A DNA stretch of 64,000 nt from Oscillospiraceae bacterium (lineage in GTDB: Bacteria; Bacillota; Clostridia; Oscillospirales; Acutalibacteraceae), in NCBI GenBank assembly GCA_015065975.1, contig SVPG01000002.1, forward strand, positions 40,869 to 104,868, written 5' to 3'. This document shows, piece by piece, positions 17,781-25,639 of this stretch. The position numbers were made by a program, and so were the translations under genes. Each line of letters begins with the position of its first letter. Positions within the stretch are counted from its first letter, which is position 1. The notes beneath the pieces are model-generated. The model had not been told where the DNA came from. It did not search any database and saw only the letters and a list, made by a program, of their open reading frames with translations.

Positions 17781-17809
17781 TTGACTTGATACAAGCGATA
17801 TGATATTAT
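17781..17809 (+). promoter_or_regulatory. Strong SigA-type promoter for the XRE gene
   Basis: -35 TTGACT at 17781-17786, 17-base spacer, extended -10 TGATATTAT at 17801-17809. Confidence 0.8.
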
Positions 17810-17881
17810 AATAAAGGTTTTTCAAAGAATCTTTTACATAATGTAAAATTTTTGAAGTTTTTTAAGAAAGCGGGGTCCATT

Positions 17882-18118
17882 ATGTATTCGAACGATATTG
17901 AAAAGAAGAACAGAATTGGTAATAACATAAAAAGAGAACGTAAATCCGCAGGACTTTCTCAGAAGGATCTTATCGAGTTGATGATTCCGTTCGGCGGCAA
18001 AATGAACACATCCACCCTTTCGAAAATCGAAAAGATGAAGCGAGGCATTACCGATATCGAAATATACCAGTTTTCCAAGGCTCTCAAAGTAAGTATAAAC
18101 AAGCTTTTTGAAGATTGA
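17882..18118 (+). CDS. XRE-family HTH regulator
   Basis: Single-domain DNA-binding protein (78 aa). The helix-turn-helix covers about residues 12-70, with IKRERKSAGLSQKDLIELM, then STLSKIEKMKRGITD and a final helix near ALKVSINKLFED. There is no ligand or membrane domain. ATG 17882 is chosen over ATG 17852, since the latter starts with a basic run outside the fold; the ribosome site (GCGGGG) is weak in either case. It has its own promoter and terminator and could regulate neighbours or itself; targets cannot be inferred. Confidence 0.85.
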   Translation: MYSNDIEKKNRIGNNIKRERKSAGLSQKDLIELMIPFGGKMNTSTLSKIEKMKRGITDIEIYQFSKALKVSINKLFED

Positions 18119-18126
18119 TCATACAC

Positions 18127-18160
18127 ACCGCAGCAACTTAAATGTCGCTGCGGTTTTTCT
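18127..18160. terminator. Intrinsic terminator
   Basis: ACCGCAGC pairs with GCTGCGGT around a 12-base loop, followed by TTTTCTTTT. It ends the XRE gene and lies against the convergent apbE stop. Confidence 0.88.
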
Positions 18161-18161
18161 T

Positions 18162-19130
18162 TTATAATATATCCGCAGTCTGAATCACTCTTCCGTCGTC
18201 GAGAACAAAAACCGCCTCTACCCCATCAATTCCCGAAACAAGCTCAGATGCCGCTTCATACCCAAGAATAAAGCATATTGTGGACAAAGCATCGCCCTGA
18301 GCCGATGATTGCGACAGTATTGTCACAGAACGCACATCAGTGACGGCAGGCATCGCGGTATCTGTATCGAGAATATGATGATATCTGACCGAATCAATTT
18401 CAAAATAACGCTCATAATCCCCCGATGTTACAACCGACATTCTTGCAGACGATTCGACAGCACCTACGTAATCTGAACTGTCGGGATATTTTATACCTAT
18501 CCTCCACGGTGAACCGTTTTTGTCTCCCAGCGCCAAAATATTGCCGCCGAGATCAATGAGTGCATCTTCAACACCGTTTTCGACAAGAAATTCGACTATT
18601 TTATCCGCAACAAAGCCTTTTGCAATACCTCCGAGATCCAGCTGTACTCCATCGGGAACAAAAACCTTGTTTTCACTCACTTTTACACTTGTGTAGTCAA
18701 TCAGCTTTACAGCGTTGTTTCTGGCTTGTTCATCAGGAATCTTCGCATTTTCAGAATTGAAATCCCATAAAACTGTTGCACTTCCGCAGGTTAAATCAAA
18801 TACCCCTTCCGACATCTGCGAATAATAGATTGCGAGATTTATTATCTCCAAAACCTCAGGTGCAACCTCAACCTCGGTTCCGTGCGAGTTGTTTATTTTA
18901 TAGATATCGCTGTTCTCATCATACCTGTCGAGCAGGCGGTCATATTTTGCGCACAGCTCAAAAACACCGTCAAGGGTCTCTTCATCGCCAAAAACAGTTA
19001 CAGATATATACGTATCAAAATAAAATCCGCTTCTGCTTATTGAACTTTGTGGCATGGTACACGAAGGAAGAACGGCAAGCGATAAGATGAGCGCCGATAT
19101 CAGCAGTACAGAACACCATCTTTTACGCAT
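18162..19130 (-). CDS. apbE: FAD:protein FMN transferase (ApbE), lipoprotein
   Basis: Attaches FMN covalently to Thr residues of membrane flavoproteins such as Rnf/Nqr subunits. The signal peptide ends in the lipobox AVLPSC, so the mature protein is a lipoprotein outside the membrane. Family motifs are LDLGGIAKGFVADKI, the LIDLGGNILALG segment and HHILDTDTAMPA. Length is 322 aa. It overlaps the upstream Gx transporter gene by 8 bases. The flavoprotein it serves is not in the window. Confidence 0.93.
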   Translation of the reverse strand: MRKRWCSVLLISALILSLAVLPSCTMPQSSISRSGFYFDTYISVTVFGDEETLDGVFELCAKYDRLLDRYDENSDIYKINNSHGTEVEVAPEVLEIINLAIYYSQMSEGVFDLTCGSATVLWDFNSENAKIPDEQARNNAVKLIDYTSVKVSENKVFVPDGVQLDLGGIAKGFVADKIVEFLVENGVEDALIDLGGNILALGDKNGSPWRIGIKYPDSSDYVGAVESSARMSVVTSGDYERYFEIDSVRYHHILDTDTAMPAVTDVRSVTILSQSSAQGDALSTICFILGYEAASELVSGIDGVEAVFVLDDGRVIQTADIL

Positions 19131-19623
19131 CCTTTATCCCCTCCATTCTGTTAAGAACAATCGCAGTAAGCGTACCCGTCAGGACTCCCGTAACACACCC
19201 GGATACAAGAAGCAGCGGTAAAAAGCGTATTATCTCCTCAGTCGAAGTCAGAATGACTGCAGTAATTACCTGTGCCGTGACATGAGCTGCTCCGCCAATA
19301 GCGCTCACGCCGACAGGGCTGACGTTTTTGATTCTGAAGACCGAAACCATTGCAGCATAGCTCAGCACCGCACCTGCGGCAGAATAAAGAAAGCCTGCCA
19401 TATTTCCAAAAAGGAGCGAGGTCAGCAAAGCTTTTGCAACTGACAGAAGGGCCGCTTCTCCGATTCCGAGTTTATACAATGCAAAAACTACCACTATATT
19501 GGCAAGTCCCAACTTTATTCCAGGTATTTTAGCGCTGACCGGTATCATATTCTCGACCCATCCGAGTATGAGAGAAAGTGCTATAAGAATACCAATAAGC
19601 GCTACACGTTGTGTTCTTTTCAT
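19123..19623 (-). CDS. Gx transporter family membrane protein
   Basis: Hydrophobic 166-residue protein with about five membrane helices and the stretch IPGIKLGLANIVVVF. This matches the family named Gx transporter or heptaprenyl diphosphate synthase component I. The family often sits beside apbE and NusG-like genes in Firmicutes, and here it overlaps apbE. It may act as the S-component of an ECF-type transporter or in redox-flavoprotein maturation; direct evidence is lacking. A GC-rich hairpin (AAGCGCGG arms near 19648-19685) lies in its 5' leader. Confidence 0.8.
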   Translation of the reverse strand: MKRTQRVALIGILIALSLILGWVENMIPVSAKIPGIKLGLANIVVVFALYKLGIGEAALLSVAKALLTSLLFGNMAGFLYSAAGAVLSYAAMVSVFRIKNVSPVGVSAIGGAAHVTAQVITAVILTSTEEIIRFLPLLLVSGCVTGVLTGTLTAIVLNRMEGIKDA

Positions 19624-19708
19624 AAAGCACCCGATAAAATTAAAGTTAAAGCGCGGCGAACTGTAAACAAAGTGTCACCGCGCTTATTTGATACATAATT
19701 CTTAAGAT

Positions 19709-19737
19709 ATTATAACACTATTCTCTTTGTTTTTCAA
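19709..19737 (-). promoter_or_regulatory. Promoter for the Gx transporter-apbE operon
   Basis: On the - strand -35 TTGAAA (19732-19737), 17-base spacer, extended -10 TGTTATAAT (19709-19717). It leaves an 80-base leader containing a GC-rich hairpin. Confidence 0.75.
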
Positions 19738-19773
19738 GCGTTTTATACTGTCGGCGGTTATCCCGAGCTTCAT

Positions 19774-19821
19774 AAAAGAAACAGACACATCACTCAGGTT
19801 TCCCGAAACGATGTGTCTGTT
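19774..19821 (-). terminator. Intrinsic terminator of the GGGtGRT operon
   Basis: AACAGACACATC pairs with GATGTGTCTGTT around a long loop, followed on the - strand by TCTTTT. It lies about 35 bases beyond the GGGtGRT stop. Confidence 0.85.
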
Positions 19822-19854
19822 AATTTCAATTAAAAATAAGCTTTTTCGAAAAAC

Positions 19855-20865
19855 TTATTTTGCAAGACCTTCAGCAACTGCAACAGCGCAAGCAACGGTA
19901 GCACCGACCATGGGGTTGTTGCCCATGCCGATGAGACCCATCATCTCAACGTGTGCAGGAACGGAAGAAGAACCGGCAAACTGAGCGTCACCGTGCATTC
20001 TGCCCATGGAGTCGGTAAGACCGTAGGAAGCAGGACCTGCGCCCATGTTGTCCGGATGGAGAGTTCTTCCTGTGCCGCCGCCGGAAGCAACGGAGAAGTA
20101 CTTCTTGCCGTTCTCAAGTGCCCACTTCTTGTAGGTACCTGCAACAAGATGCTGGAATCTGGTCGGGTTGGTGGAGTTACCTGTGATGGAAACGTCAACA
20201 CCTTCATGCTTCATGATTGCAACGCCTTCGAGAACGTCGTTTGCACCGTAGCACTTGACCTGTGCTCTCTCGCCGTCGGAATAAGCATGCTCATCAACGA
20301 TCTTGAGCTCGCCGGTGAAGAAATCGTACTCAGTCTTTACATATGTAAAGCCGTTGATTCTGGAGATGATGAAAGCAGCATCCTTGCCGAGACCGTTAAG
20401 GATAACTCTGAGCGGCTCTTTTCTTGCCTTGTTAGCGGTTCTTGCGATACCGATAGCACCTTCAGCAGCAGCGAAGGACTCATGACCTGCGAGGAATGCA
20501 AAGCACTTTGTCTCGTCTCTGAGAAGCATTGCGCCGAGGTTACCGTGGCCGAGACCAACGTTTCTCTGCTCAGCAACAGAGCCGGGAATGCAGAATGCCT
20601 CGAGACCGATACCGATTGCCTCAGCAGCATCAGCAGCGGTAGCAACATTCTTCTTGATTGCGACAGCGCAGCCGAGAGTATATGCCCAGCAAGCATTCTC
20701 AAATGCGATGGGCTGAACACCCTTGACGATAGCTTCTGCATCTACACCCTTGGAGAGGCAGAGCTCGCGAGCCTCTTCAAGGCTTGCAATGCCATACTCA
20801 GCGAGGCATTTTTCAATTTTGGCAATTCTTCTTTCCTTGCCTTCAAACATTACATCGTTTGCCAT
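19855..20865 (-). CDS. GGGtGRT protein, function unknown
   Basis: Soluble protein of 336 aa carrying the family signature ASGGGTGRTLHPDNMGAG near residue 265, followed by Gly- and Met-rich segments (MMGLIGMGNNPMVGATVA). The family is named after the motif and has no assigned activity. The signature resembles a nucleotide- or cofactor-binding loop, but that is a guess. Start has AAGGAGG nearby. It is 14 bases downstream of a NifU-like scaffold gene. Coding sequence is GC-biased at third positions, as in highly expressed genes of this window. Confidence 0.85.
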   Translation of the reverse strand: MANDVMFEGKERRIAKIEKCLAEYGIASLEEARELCLSKGVDAEAIVKGVQPIAFENACWAYTLGCAVAIKKNVATAADAAEAIGIGLEAFCIPGSVAEQRNVGLGHGNLGAMLLRDETKCFAFLAGHESFAAAEGAIGIARTANKARKEPLRVILNGLGKDAAFIISRINGFTYVKTEYDFFTGELKIVDEHAYSDGERAQVKCYGANDVLEGVAIMKHEGVDVSITGNSTNPTRFQHLVAGTYKKWALENGKKYFSVASGGGTGRTLHPDNMGAGPASYGLTDSMGRMHGDAQFAGSSSVPAHVEMMGLIGMGNNPMVGATVACAVAVAEGLAK

Positions 20866-20879
20866 ATTATAATACCTCC

Positions 20880-21572
20880 TTACTGCTCTCTCGGGTCGAT
20901 ATAACGGACAGCATCATCAAAACGACCGTACTGACCGATATTGTTCTTGTAAGCCTCACCCGGCTCGACACCGTGACGGATATCCTCGAGCATCTTGCCA
21001 AGCTTTACAAACTGATAGCCGATGACCTGATCGTCTGCATCAAGACCAAGCTTGATAACATAACCCTCAGCCATCTCCATGTAACGAACGCCCTTTGCAC
21101 GGGTGCTGTACATGGTACCGAGCTGAGATCTGAGACCCTTACCGAGGTCCTCAAGACCTGCGCCGATGGGAAGACCGTTCTCGGAGAATGCGGTCTGGGT
21201 ACGGCCGTAAACGATCTGGAGGAAGAGCTCTCTCATAGCAACGTTGATAGCGTCGCAAACAAGGTCTGTGTTGAGAGCCTCAAGAAGAGTCTTACCGGGA
21301 AGGATCTCTGCAGCCATAGCAGCAGAATGGGTCATACCGGAGCATCCGAGAGTCTCAACAAGAGCCTCTTCGATAATGCCTTCCTTGACATTGAGGGTGA
21401 GCTTGCATGCGCCCTGCTGGGGAGCACACCAGCCAACACCGTGTGTCAGACCGCTGATGTCCTTGATTTCGTATGCCTTGACCCACTTGCCCTCTTCGGG
21501 GATGGGAGCAGGACCGTGGAACGGGCCCTTGGCAACAGTGCACATTTTTTCCACTTCATGGGAATAATTCAT
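20880..21572 (-). CDS. Iron-sulfur scaffold (NifU/IscU-like) protein
   Basis: 230-residue protein with an IscU-type scaffold fold. The conserved cysteine neighbourhood is GWCAPQQGACKLTL (near residues 48-55), and LGCSGMTHSAAMAAEIL supplies another cysteine near 76. This is a divergent member, longer than IscU (about 130 aa), with an extra C-terminal region ending in YIDPREQ. A classical third cluster cysteine was not clearly placed. It is first in the operon with the GGGtGRT gene, with AAAGGAG before its start. A role with GGGtGRT in metal-cluster handling is inferred from pairing. Confidence 0.82.
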   Translation of the reverse strand: MNYSHEVEKMCTVAKGPFHGPAPIPEEGKWVKAYEIKDISGLTHGVGWCAPQQGACKLTLNVKEGIIEEALVETLGCSGMTHSAAMAAEILPGKTLLEALNTDLVCDAINVAMRELFLQIVYGRTQTAFSENGLPIGAGLEDLGKGLRSQLGTMYSTRAKGVRYMEMAEGYVIKLGLDADDQVIGYQFVKLGKMLEDIRHGVEPGEAYKNNIGQYGRFDDAVRYIDPREQ

Positions 21573-21628
21573 AACTGAACTCCTTTCGCTTAACTTGAAT
21601 AAAGCTGAAATTTATCAGACCAACAGTT

Positions 21629-21657
21629 ATTATACATTTTTTCGCCGCACTTGGCAA
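21629..21657 (-). promoter_or_regulatory. Promoter for the NifU-like/GGGtGRT operon
   Basis: -35 TTGCCA (21652-21657), 17-base spacer, -10 TATAAT (21629-21634) on the - strand. Confidence 0.75.
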
Positions 21658-21731
21658 GTCCGAACGCAAATATATCGTTAAAATTTTCTCACTCTTTTTC
21701 GAGAGAATTATGTGTGTTTTATTCAAAAGAC

Positions 21732-21760
21732 TTGAAATTTTCGCCGCTTTATGCTTTAAT
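21732..21760 (+). promoter_or_regulatory. Promoter for the gene at 21833
   Basis: -35 TTGAAA (21732-21737), 17-base spacer, extended -10 TGCTTTAAT (21752-21760). Confidence 0.65.
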
Positions 21761-21832
21761 TAAATGCAACTGAGCACGAAAATGCAATTTATAAAAGTTT
21801 TCAGGCTCCTTCAGGAAAGGAATGGTAATAAA

Positions 21833-22711
21833 ATGGCAAATATCAAAAACAACGATCCGTTCAAGGAAATGATGAGTTTTGATGTTTCTGCTCCCAGCAA
21901 GGCTCAGCAGAAAGCCGCAAAACAAAAGCATATAGAAAAGAAGAAAGCAAAAAAGGCCGCCGCTGCGATCGAAAGAACTCAGCAGCTCGAAAACGATATT
22001 CTCGAGCAGGAAACCGAGCAGATCATCTCAACAAAGAAGTCGCTCACAATTATCGGCAGCATCTCCGCTATATCGGTTGTCGTGTTTGTTGCGCTCTTTG
22101 TCATACTCAAGGCCTTCTCGCTCGTCGGAACTGAGGTTATGGTCAAGGACTTCGTAGAGCGCTTCAACAGCGTCGGAGTCAATGACAACTCCGCTCCCGC
22201 CGGATACGGTGATATCCCTATCGGCAGCGACGGTATTGAAAGAAGCTCCACTTCCACCATCAGACTTTATGACGGAATCGTACTTAACATCTCAACAAGA
22301 AACAACGAGATCCTCTGGGCAGAGATCATCTGCAGCGATTCTCATCTTGTTTTTGACGCTGACAATCCTTCTGAGGAGGGACGTCTCTCCTTCAAGACTG
22401 CTGAATTCGGCTATAACTATTATGGTATGTGTGCAAGACTTGCACGCGGAATCGATCCCAGCCTCAACTTTGAAGCATCGAGCGTCGGACTCACCGCCGA
22501 CGAATACGCTTACGGTATTGTAAACACGCTATTCACCTTCACTCAGAACAACGCTCTCAAGAACGAAAGCTACAATCAGAACGGAGTTTTCAGCTATACC
22601 GACTCCATGACATCGGCTCATATCTCCTACACGATCACCTATTACAAAGACGGCGGTATCAGCTTCCTCGTAACCCCCAACACCGCTGAGGAAGACTACT
22701 CCATTTCCTAA
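21833..22711 (+). CDS. Single-pass membrane protein of unknown function
   Basis: 292 residues from ATG 21833, which has GGAAAGG at 21814-21820; a longer frame to 21764 lacks a site. A very basic, Ala/Lys-rich cytoplasmic N-terminus (about residues 15-55, likely helical or nucleic-acid/lipid binding) precedes one membrane helix (about 65-88). An external domain of roughly 200 residues follows, with mixed strands and no recognised motif. I do not recognise the family. It is convergent with the LysR gene and overlaps its stop by 4 bases. Confidence 0.7.
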   Translation: MANIKNNDPFKEMMSFDVSAPSKAQQKAAKQKHIEKKKAKKAAAAIERTQQLENDILEQETEQIISTKKSLTIIGSISAISVVVFVALFVILKAFSLVGTEVMVKDFVERFNSVGVNDNSAPAGYGDIPIGSDGIERSSTSTIRLYDGIVLNISTRNNEILWAEIICSDSHLVFDADNPSEEGRLSFKTAEFGYNYYGMCARLARGIDPSLNFEASSVGLTADEYAYGIVNTLFTFTQNNALKNESYNQNGVFSYTDSMTSAHISYTITYYKDGGISFLVTPNTAEEDYSIS

Positions 22712-23601
22712 TCATCAATATCCGAACTCATTACAAGCTCGATATACCTTTTTGCCGCGGCGGAAAGCTCTGTGTTTTCTGTATAACAGACACCGATGCT
22801 TCGCTCCGGCACAGGTGTATCGAGCTTTATTTCAAATAATCCGCTGTTTTCATCATGATCGGTAAATTCTCTTGTTACACACGCAATTCCAAGTCCTATT
22901 CTCGCATAATCACAGAGAAGATCGTGTGCGCCAAGTTCGATCTGAGGGGATAAATCTATCCCCTTTGTCATAAAATATCTATCGACCTGTCGGCGTGAAT
23001 TCGATGCCCGTTCGAGCATTATAAGCGGACACCGAGCAATCTCACCAAGCGTAAGCACTCTGTCCTTCAGTTCGGAGAATTTTTCGCCCGCCACAAATAC
23101 ATCATGAACGGTTATACACTCTTCAAATACGACACCGGGCTCATTCATCGGAAGATTGACGAACCCTATATCGATCTTTCCTTCAAGCAGCAGTTTTACG
23201 GTCTCGGACGATGTTCTGTTAATGATCGACAGAGAAACTTCCGGATACAGCTTATGAAACACGCTTGTCGCCTTGAGCAGATACCATTTTGAAACGGTAT
23301 CCCCCGCCCCTATTCTAAGCTCACCGCCCGAAAGCTCACCAATTCTCCTGAGTTTTTTCTCGCCCTCTGTCAGAAGGCTAAGCGCTCGCACGGCATAACC
23401 GTAAAGCATCTCACCTTCGCCCGTCAGAGTTACTCCCCTCTGAGCCCTGTTGAACAGTCTTGTATCAAAGGATTCTTCAAGCTTCTGTATCGCCTGGCTG
23501 ACTGCAGGCTGAGTGATATAAAGCCTTTTCGCCGCTGCGGAAAAGCTTCCTGTCTCCGCCGCAGTGCAGAATATTCTGTACAGTTCAAGATCTATATTCA
23601 A
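22708..23601 (-). CDS. LysR-family transcriptional regulator
   Basis: N-terminal winged HTH with the typical AAETGSFSAAAKRLYITQP and SQAIQKLEESFDTRLFNR, followed by a periplasmic-binding-like effector domain. About 297 residues. TTG 23601 is chosen because AGGTGG at 23610-23615 stands 8 bases upstream; GTG 23613 would overlap that site. It is divergent from the CofE-like gene with about 120 A+T-rich bases between, so it probably controls that gene. The effector is unknown. Confidence 0.92.
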   Translation of the reverse strand: MNIDLELYRIFCTAAETGSFSAAAKRLYITQPAVSQAIQKLEESFDTRLFNRAQRGVTLTGEGEMLYGYAVRALSLLTEGEKKLRRIGELSGGELRIGAGDTVSKWYLLKATSVFHKLYPEVSLSIINRTSSETVKLLLEGKIDIGFVNLPMNEPGVVFEECITVHDVFVAGEKFSELKDRVLTLGEIARCPLIMLERASNSRRQVDRYFMTKGIDLSPQIELGAHDLLCDYARIGLGIACVTREFTDHDENSGLFEIKLDTPVPERSIGVCYTENTELSAAAKRYIELVMSSDIDD

Positions 23602-23723
23602 ATCAACCGCCACCTATAAGCACAATTTATATATAATATAATAAACAATAATTTTACTTATATCAAGAGTTGTGGCATAATATCTTTTGGAAAAGCTCAA
23701 ATTTATTTATGGAGGCTTTATAA

Positions 23724-24917
23724 ATGAGAACACTTGGAGTAGTTGCACGCGGTGTCAGAACACCTGTTATAAGAGAGGGCGACGATCTTGTAAACATCGT
23801 TGCTGACAGCGTCATGGCAGCATCAAAGGAAGCAGGCTTCGGTTTCAACGACAAGGATATAGTTGCTGTTACTGAATCGGTCGTTGCAAGAGCTTACGGA
23901 AACTACGCTTCCGTATCCGCCATTGCAGCCGACGTAAAAGAAAAGCTCGGCGGCGAGGATATCGGAGTCATCTTCCCCATTCTTTCAAGAAACCGCTTTG
24001 CTATCTGTCTTCGCGGTATAGCAAAGGGCGCAAAAAAGATTTATCTTATGCTCAGCTTCCCTGCTGACGAGGTTGGAAACCACCTCTTCGACGAGGATCT
24101 TCTCGACGAGAAGGGTGTCAATCCCTGGAGCGATGTTCTTGATGAGAAAGCCTATCGTGAGAAGTTCGGCTATCAGCTCCACCCCTTCACAGGTATAGAT
24201 TACGTTGATTATTACTGCAATCTTATCCGTGAGTGCGGATGCGAATGTGAAGTAATCTTCTCCAACAAGGCAACTACCATACTCGACTATACAAAGAACG
24301 TTCTTGCTTGCGATATTCACACAAGAGAGCGCACAAAGCGCAGACTGCTTGCCGCAGGCGCCGAGAAGGTCGTATCTCTCGATCAGATACTCACCTCTCC
24401 CATTGACGGCAGCGGCTACAACGAGAATTACGGTCTGCTCGGTTCCAACAAGGCAACAGAGGATTCCGTAAAGCTCTTCCCGAGAGACTGCCAGACCTTC
24501 GTCGATTCTCTTCAGGAAAAGCTCTGCTCTCTCACAGGCAAGAATATCGAAGCCATGATATACGGCGACGGAGCCTTCAAGGATCCCGTCGGAAAAATCT
24601 GGGAGCTTGCCGATCCCGTTGTTTCCCCTGCACACACCGCAGGTCTTTCGGGAACGCCCAACGAGCTCAAGCTCAAGTATCTCGCTGACAATGATTTCTC
24701 CGGTCTTTCCGGTGAAGAACTCTCAAATGCTATCAAGGAATCCATTCAGAAAAAGGACGCAGACCTCAAGGGCAACATGGCTTCTGAGGGTACAACTCCC
24801 AGACAGCTCACCGATCTTATCGGTTCCCTCTGCGACCTGACCTCCGGAAGCGGCGACAAGGGCACTCCCGTTGTATTCATTCAGGGTTACTTCGACAACT
24901 ACGCTCAGGACAAATAA
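23724..24917 (+). CDS. CofE-like (coenzyme F420-0:gamma-glutamyl ligase) domain protein
   Basis: Protein of 397 aa resembling F420-0:L-glutamate ligase. The N-terminus RTPVIREGDDLVNIVADSV and the following VTESVVARAYGN segment fit the ligase fold, with later acidic residues as possible metal ligands (MIYGDGAFKDPVG). True CofE is about 250 aa; this form is longer, with a middle insertion and a C-terminal extension. Clostridia are not known to make F420 and no other cof gene is nearby, so the real product is open: a related gamma-glutamyl or amide ligase is likely. It is divergent from a LysR regulator and ends at a strong terminator. Confidence 0.75.
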   Translation: MRTLGVVARGVRTPVIREGDDLVNIVADSVMAASKEAGFGFNDKDIVAVTESVVARAYGNYASVSAIAADVKEKLGGEDIGVIFPILSRNRFAICLRGIAKGAKKIYLMLSFPADEVGNHLFDEDLLDEKGVNPWSDVLDEKAYREKFGYQLHPFTGIDYVDYYCNLIRECGCECEVIFSNKATTILDYTKNVLACDIHTRERTKRRLLAAGAEKVVSLDQILTSPIDGSGYNENYGLLGSNKATEDSVKLFPRDCQTFVDSLQEKLCSLTGKNIEAMIYGDGAFKDPVGKIWELADPVVSPAHTAGLSGTPNELKLKYLADNDFSGLSGEELSNAIKESIQKKDADLKGNMASEGTTPRQLTDLIGSLCDLTSGSGDKGTPVVFIQGYFDNYAQDK

Positions 24918-24940
24918 TTGAAAATCAACTATGCATATAA

Positions 24941-24978
24941 AAACCCGGGAAGATTTCTCTTCCCGGGTTTTGTTTTTA
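24941..24978. terminator. Bidirectional intrinsic terminator
   Basis: AAACCCGGGAAGA pairs with TCTTCCCGGGTTT around a four-base loop, with a TTGTTTTT tail. Confidence 0.95.
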
Positions 24979-24982
24979 ATAA

Positions 24983-25621
24983 TCAGATTTTTGAGTATCC
25001 GTAGGAGTTGACAATGGCGTCGATCTTATTCTTGTTCTTGCAGGAAGGACACTGAGAATAAAGATAGGAACGGTACTCGGGGATATCTTCGGTATCGAAT
25101 ACGGAACAGATGGGAATATCTGTGGGAGTTGCATCGATAGCACTGAATATAGCTGCGATACCTGCGATATTTCCGCTGTAATACTGGATACACTCAAGAG
25201 AGCGGTTGATCGTTTTACCTGTGGTTGCGGAAGAGATCATCAGAAGAACATTCTTGTTCCATACGGACTTCTGAATATTGTCTCTGAAAATCATCTGGTT
25301 GTTGCTGTTGTACTCGGGAACGATGATGTTGATCTCTTTTCCGGAGTTCACACTGTTGGAGATGGAAGATATCTCTTCTGCGAAGAATGCTGCGATAACC
25401 TCAGTATTCTCCATACAGATTACGGTGTCGATCTGGGTGCCGAGATACTGCTTTGCAAGCTCTGCCGCAACAAGCTTTGCATACTTGTGGCAGGTCTTGA
25501 GCTTTGTCAGGTCAATATAAAAATTGACGTGAGAGTGGTTTGTTGCAAAGTGTCCCGGAATAACCTTGATAGATATTTTGGGATTTGCCTTTGATTTGAC
25601 TTCGATTGCTCTTGTTTCCAT
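24983..25621 (-). CDS. Phosphoribosyltransferase-fold protein with altered PRPP motif
   Basis: 212 residues. The fold is suggested by TVICMENTEVIAAFFAEEI (residues 67-85) and the NVLLMISSATTGKT segment (124-137), which aligns with the usual VLLVDDVITTGKT PRPP loop. Here the two acidic residues that hold ribose are replaced (ISSA), so catalysis is doubtful. A C-terminal CPSC (191-194) suggests a half zinc knuckle. It precedes no purine or pyrimidine operon; the next gene on this strand is the cohesin-like surface protein 18 bases upstream, so they may be cotranscribed. A regulatory nucleotide-binding role is a guess. Confidence 0.6.
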   Translation of the reverse strand: METRAIEVKSKANPKISIKVIPGHFATNHSHVNFYIDLTKLKTCHKYAKLVAAELAKQYLGTQIDTVICMENTEVIAAFFAEEISSISNSVNSGKEINIIVPEYNSNNQMIFRDNIQKSVWNKNVLLMISSATTGKTINRSLECIQYYSGNIAGIAAIFSAIDATPTDIPICSVFDTEDIPEYRSYLYSQCPSCKNKNKIDAIVNSYGYSKI

Positions 25622-25639
25622 ACAGTTGCCTCCGTTTGT

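Noticed and set aside
20880..21572. A [FeFe]-hydrogenase or nitrogenase link for the NifU-like gene
   Set aside because: No structural nif or hydrogenase gene lies in the window; only the GGGtGRT partner does.
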